Shown piece by piece: positions 7,946 through 10,630 of a stretch of 10,630 nucleotides of DNA (within the stretch, counting starts at the first letter, position 1; every line of letters starts with the position of its first letter). Source of the stretch: JAMQKA01 sp033722415 (GTDB lineage Bacteria > Bacteroidota > Rhodothermia > Balneolales > Balneolaceae); NCBI GenBank assembly GCA_033722415.1, contig JAWVZC010000129.1, forward strand, positions 1 to 10,630, given 5' to 3'. The notes under the pieces are model-generated. The model was given only the letters and a program-made list of their open reading frames with translations, was not told the origin of the DNA and made no database searches. Position numbers and translations under genes: made by a program.

Positions 7946-8652
7946 TTACCACTCCATCATTTCGGGTGAAATTTTTTTCTCATTCCTGGTGATACCGGAG
8001 ATGCGGCCGTCATGCAGGCTGATAACGCGATCGGCCATTCCGCCTATGACAACGTTATGGGTAATCAGTATGGTGGCGGTTCCCAGGCTTTCGTTCACTT
8101 TCTGGAGGGCTTTGAGCACTACAATTCCGGTTTTAGAATCGAGGGCTCCGGTGGGCTCGTCGCACAGCATGACCTCCGGATTTTTGGCTACGGCCCGGGC
8201 AATGGCCCCACGCTGCTGTTCGCCTGCCGAGAGCTGGGCGGGGAAATGATCCATCCGGTCCCCCAGATTTACCAGATCCAGGGCTTCTTCCGGGCGCATC
8301 GGGTCTTCGGCGATTTCAGTTACAATAGCTACATTTTTGCGCGCTGTCAGGCTGGGGATCAGGTTGTAGAACTGAAATACAAACCCCACATTCAGCCGAC
8401 GGTAGGAGGTGAGCTGGCGTTCGGAGGCGTGGGTAAGGTCCACATCGTGGTACATAACCTGCCCCCGGTTGCGGTATCCAGTCCGCCGAGAATATTAACA
8501 AGGGTCGATTTGCCGCTGCCTGAAGCATCCAGCAACACAACCAGCTCTCCACTGAACAGTTCAAGGTCTACCCCCTGCAGTGCCCGAACCTGTACTTCGC
8601 CCATCTGGTAAAATTTTGTCAGGTTCCGGACGGTAAATATCTCATTTGGCAT
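7946..8652 (-). pseudogene. Broken ABC transporter ATP-binding subunit (MacB/LolD-like)
   Basis: About 235 codons, normal length, in two frames. The first part (ATG 8652) reads MPNEIFTVRNLTKFY and the Walker A region LLDASGSGKST (residues 40-50), where the first Walker Gly is Asp42. After LGGLDTATGG the frame is lost at the five-base G run on the coding strand (8466-8462); one more G would restore TGGQVMYHDVDL. The rest contains the Q-loop VFQFYNLIP, the signature as LSAGEQQR (normally LSGGEQQR), Walker B VMLCDEPTGALD and the H-loop ITHN, ending MMEW with TAA at 7948-7946. It heads the operon: the permease ATG lies 2 bases after its stop. Besides the frameshift, the Walker A and signature changes argue that selection on ATP hydrolysis has been lost. 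DHFPAQLS and the domain order match ATPases paired with FtsX-type permeases. Confidence 0.88.
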
Positions 8653-8856
8653 CTCTTTCGTGTCAAATATGTACGATTGCAGGACATACTACGGCAGTTC
8701 TTATTGCCGGGGTGTAAGGAGAATCCTGAATGCAGCCCATGCATTCGACCCGGTTTATGTAGGTGAGATGCTTACACACTGCTGATTTCCGGGCCGTCTC
8801 GTCGTGGTACATGCCCGGTAAAAACTTCTTGAAATTCGTTTGAAGGTGATTCCATC

Positions 8857-8892
8857 AAAAAAAGCCCGGAACATCAGACTGCTCCGGGCCAA
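8857..8892 (-). terminator. Strong intrinsic terminator on the minus strand
   Basis: On the minus strand GCCCGGA (8889-8883) pairs with TCCGGGC (8870-8864). The stem extends inward by GCA against TGT (one G-T wobble) to 10 pairs, with loop GTCTGA, and is followed at once by seven T (8863-8857). This is a textbook Rho-independent terminator reading toward the ABC operon. No protein gene ends just before it, so it must end a short RNA or act within the leader of the ABC operon, about 205 bases before the ATPase start. Confidence 0.8.
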
Positions 8893-8967
8893 TCTCTCTC
8901 TCGGAAACAATGAATTAACATTTTCCGCATCTCCGGTCAGGGAGACCCGGAAATTTTGCTATGACTT

Positions 8968-8999
8968 TGGTTAATCACACATTACTGTACGATTAACCA
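8968..8999. repeat. 9-bp inverted repeat TGGTTAATC/GATTAACCA
   Basis: Perfect 9-base arms at 8968-8976 and 8991-8999 flank a 14-base spacer. It could be an RNA hairpin in the candidate minus-strand RNA or a binding site for a dimeric regulator between the divergent units. The sequence does not decide between these. Confidence 0.5.
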
Positions 9000-9034
9000 G
9001 ACCTATACACACAACTTACTTCTGTGACAATTCT

Positions 9035-9040
9035 ATTATA
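9035..9040 (-). promoter_or_regulatory. Minus-strand TATAAT, possible -10 box for the candidate RNA
   Basis: A perfect TATAAT on the minus strand lies within a short inverted repeat (GTGAC 9024-9028 / GTCAC 9042-9046). The -35 position is not a good match to TTGACA. Its placement, about 145 bases before the terminator stem, fits a short transcript. Confidence 0.3.
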
Positions 9041-9300
9041 AGTCACGAATTCATACTGCCCTATAGTAGAAATACGATTACCTCTGTGGGGATAAATCCT
9101 ACACCGGTCTCCGGTATCCGTTTGGATTTGCAGGTCAGTATCAGTTCATGAAAACGAGAGATACCACCATTAGTACGACGGGGAATTGCCATTTGTAATA
9201 GTTTCGCCTTCAAAACATGTAGGTATACCCTGTACAACGGGTAAGCTGCTAATATTGATCATATAACCGAATATCTCAGATGAAATAACGGAGGCAACCA

Positions 9301-9627
9301 ATGGCTGTTAAAAAAATTGATAAAACGGAATGGCTTACCTATTTCGACAACTTTTCTAAAAATTTTTTAAAGGATACACAACCGGAATATGCCGAAATCA
9401 GGGTACTCTCCGGGGAGATGGGAGTGCAGCCGGAAACCGGGTGGACCCTGCTGAAAGGTATCAGTTACGACCCGAAAGATGATGTGCTCGACATCAGCGT
9501 GGACAAGCTTACCCGTTTGATATTCCACCCGGCCGAAATAAATGTGGAACAGGATCAAAACGGATGGGTCACCTCCATTGAAGTTACGGAGACCGACGGC
9601 ACAAAAGATATCATTGAAATCCGGTAG
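9301..9627 (+). CDS. DUF5335 family protein
   Basis: A 108-residue soluble protein without signal peptide or membrane segment. The start is well supported: GGAGG at 9290-9294 lies 6 bases before the ATG. The opening KKIDKTEWLTYFDNFSK, central GISYDPKDDVLDI, then KLTRLIFHPAEINVEQ and a C-terminal VTETDGTKDIIEIR fit the DUF5335 family pattern (W-x-x-F-F-D-x-x-S start, then ITYDPKDDLLEI and a DGT-x-x-I end) as I know it. The function of the family is not established. The gene ends in TAG, which shows that TAG is read as stop in this genome. It stands 83 bases before the glucan synthase gene on the same strand and may be cotranscribed with it. Confidence 0.85.
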   Translation: MAVKKIDKTEWLTYFDNFSKNFLKDTQPEYAEIRVLSGEMGVQPETGWTLLKGISYDPKDDVLDISVDKLTRLIFHPAEINVEQDQNGWVTSIEVTETDGTKDIIEIR

Positions 9628-9710
9628 CCGGTTTTTACTCTTTCCCAGGATTTACCCCAGTCCCTCATTAGGGTCCGTGGTGCAGAACAGCGTTATGAAA
9701 ATATCGACAG

Positions 9711-10630
9711 ATGCAGGATAACACACAGGTTCACTACAACAAGCAGCGGCTTGAGGATGAAATTGAAAAGTTAGCACGGCAACAGGAGTATACGCTCGAT
9801 TCGAAGCCGCTGCAGCCTATCGATGCCATTCTCAGCACGGCCCGGAAAACATTGACCGACACTTACCGGGTTCTTGCGCGGGCCGCCCGCAAAAACCGGG
9901 AACTTTCAGTGGCCGGCGAGTGGCTTATCGACAACTTCTATATCGTGCAGGAGCAGATTGTTCAGCTGAAGGAGGATTTGCCGGTCTCCTACTACAAGAA
10001 GCTTCCGCGCCTCAAATCAGGATCGCTCAGGGGATATCCCCGGATCTACGAACCGGTGGTAAAACTGGCGTCGCTCAGCGATAATATTATAGACCGGGAT
10101 AATACCGGTACCGTGGTACAGGCCTATCAGCGAATCGAGACGCTGAAGCTCGGAGAATTGTGGGCCATACCAATTATGATACGGCTGGTTCTTATCACAC
10201 GCCTGGCCGAACGATCCGAACAGCTGCTGCAAGCCCGTGAGATAAAAAACGAGGCGGCGGCAACAATAGATGAACTGCTTCAGCTGGACCTTGAGGAACC
10301 GGGAATTGTATTGCGAAAGCTGGCAGATATCTACGACAAACCGGGAAAGGACCGGAACTTTCTGATAGCACTGGCACGCCAGCTCCAAAACCGGGGGGCA
10401 TTGACCGAAACCGAGCGCAACTGGTTTAACTACAAATTTCGGTCTTGGAACACCACCCTCGAAGAGCAGCTCCGTGCAGAAGCCCAGGAAACCTCCCGGC
10501 TGCATCTGAGTATCCAGAACGCCATTATGACGCTCCGGCAGGTGTCGGAAACCGACTGGTCCGATTTCGTCGAAAAGACCTCGGTTGTGGAACGCATTCT
10601 GCGGCTGGATCCATCGGGCTACTACGGGCG
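9711..10630 (+). CDS. Cyclic beta-1,2-glucan synthase (NdvB/Cgs-like), N-terminal part, cut by the window edge
   Basis: An uninterrupted frame of 306 codons runs off the right edge. ATG 9711 is the first in-frame Met fitting the domain; there is no clear Shine-Dalgarno sequence, so the start is moderately sure. The opening is a charged helical stretch. Recognised N-terminal blocks of the NdvB family: GEWLIDNFYIVQEQI (about 69-83), DLPVSYYKKLP (89-99), GYPRIYEPV (108-116), RIETLKLGELWAIPIMIRLV (141-160), and toward the edge LRQVSETDWSDFVEKTSVVE, then RILRLDPSGYYGR. The full-length family is very large (about 2,800 residues), with a membrane glycosyltransferase domain and C-terminal phosphorylase-like (GH94) domains that would lie beyond this window. 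Members make cyclic beta-1,2-glucans exported to the periplasm, with roles in osmotic adaptation and host interaction in proteobacteria. The role here is inferred from the family only. Confidence 0.85.
   Translation, partial: MQDNTQVHYNKQRLEDEIEKLARQQEYTLDSKPLQPIDAILSTARKTLTDTYRVLARAARKNRELSVAGEWLIDNFYIVQEQIVQLKEDLPVSYYKKLPRLKSGSLRGYPRIYEPVVKLASLSDNIIDRDNTGTVVQAYQRIETLKLGELWAIPIMIRLVLITRLAERSEQLLQAREIKNEAAATIDELLQLDLEEPGIVLRKLADIYDKPGKDRNFLIALARQLQNRGALTETERNWFNYKFRSWNTTLEEQLRAEAQETSRLHLSIQNAIMTLRQVSETDWSDFVEKTSVVERILRLDPSGYYG

Larger units (their letters stand above)
8857..9028 (-). ncRNA. Candidate small RNA or attenuated leader on the minus strand
   Basis: Reading right to left: a TATAAT (9040-9035), then an inverted repeat TGGTTAATC/GATTAACCA (8968-8999, 9 pairs), then a compound hairpin (TTTCCG/CGGAAA outside and TCTCC/GGAGA inside, 8922-8953), then the 10-pair terminator with seven T at 8857. 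A transcript of about 170 bases would result. It resembles no RNA family that I recognise. It could be a free small RNA or the leader of the ABC operon with termination before the ATPase gene. The 5' end is a guess from the TATAAT position. Confidence 0.35.
8653..9300. other. Intergenic region between divergent transcription units, with structured elements
   Basis: No protein gene of normal size is supported on either strand. It separates the minus-strand ABC operon from the plus-strand DUF5335 gene. It contains a strong minus-strand intrinsic terminator, two inverted repeats and a minus-strand TATAAT, annotated separately. The part from about 9050 to 9285 shows nothing I can name; it must contain the promoter of the DUF5335 gene. 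Confidence 0.6.

Noticed and set aside
8012..8611. 199-codon plus-strand open frame
   Set aside because: Antisense to the ATPase with its Walker B and signature motifs; shadow of a real coding strand.
4435..8652. Programmed frameshifting or amber recoding as an explanation of the ABC gene breaks
   Set aside because: There are too many independent lesions of different kinds, an altered Walker A, and TAG used as the ordinary stop of the intact DUF5335 gene.
9621..9636. CCGG-TAG-CCGG followed by five T at the end of the DUF5335 gene
   Set aside because: A 4-bp stem with a 3-base loop is too weak to call a terminator.
1..10630. CRISPR arrays, tRNA/rRNA genes, insertion sequences
   Set aside because: By eye I saw no regularly spaced repeats, cloverleaf, rRNA block, transposase or terminal inverted repeats; a covariance-model scan was not possible.

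Overview
The window looks like a chromosomal segment of a Gram-negative bacterium. An outer-membrane beta-barrel, a lipobox-bearing lipoprotein and the start of a cyclic beta-glucan synthase all point to a two-membrane cell. Moderate GC, long AT-rich spacers and the flavour of the proteins suggest the Bacteroidota/Balneolota/Rhodothermota side of the tree. That placement is an impression from protein character, not a search result.

Layout. Positions 1-618 hold no convincing gene. At 619-1554 (+) is a secreted PepSY-like protein made of two ~120-residue repeats, each split into a Cys-bearing half and a Cys-free half, followed by a perfect 12-bp hairpin (1582-1620). Positions 1621-2102 carry no supported gene. 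Then a minus-strand block runs from 8652 down to 2103: an ABC exporter operon (ATPase 8652-7946, FtsX-type permease 7943-5596, HlyD-type adaptor 5591-4435), then a lipoprotein alpha/beta hydrolase (4258-3224) overlapping by 4 nt a POTRA-less Omp85-type barrel (3227-2103). Positions 8653-9300 are intergenic but hold a strong minus-strand intrinsic terminator preceded by two inverted repeats and a TATAAT box, which reads like a short RNA or an attenuated leader. On the plus strand follow an intact DUF5335 protein (9301-9627) and the N-terminal 306 codons of an NdvB/Cgs-like cyclic beta-1,2-glucan synthase (9711 to the window edge).

The main result is that all three ABC exporter genes are broken while all the neighbouring genes are intact. 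I count three frameshifts, three in-frame TAG codons and a Walker A Gly-to-Asp change, spread over 4.2 kb that is otherwise near full length with start/stop junctions preserved. This is the pattern of a recently inactivated transport system. TAG recoding is a less likely explanation, because frameshifts co-occur and TAG ends an intact gene here. I did not find a clearly novel multi-gene system; the candidate minus-strand RNA and the ABAB Cys-paired PepSY-like protein are the least explained elements.
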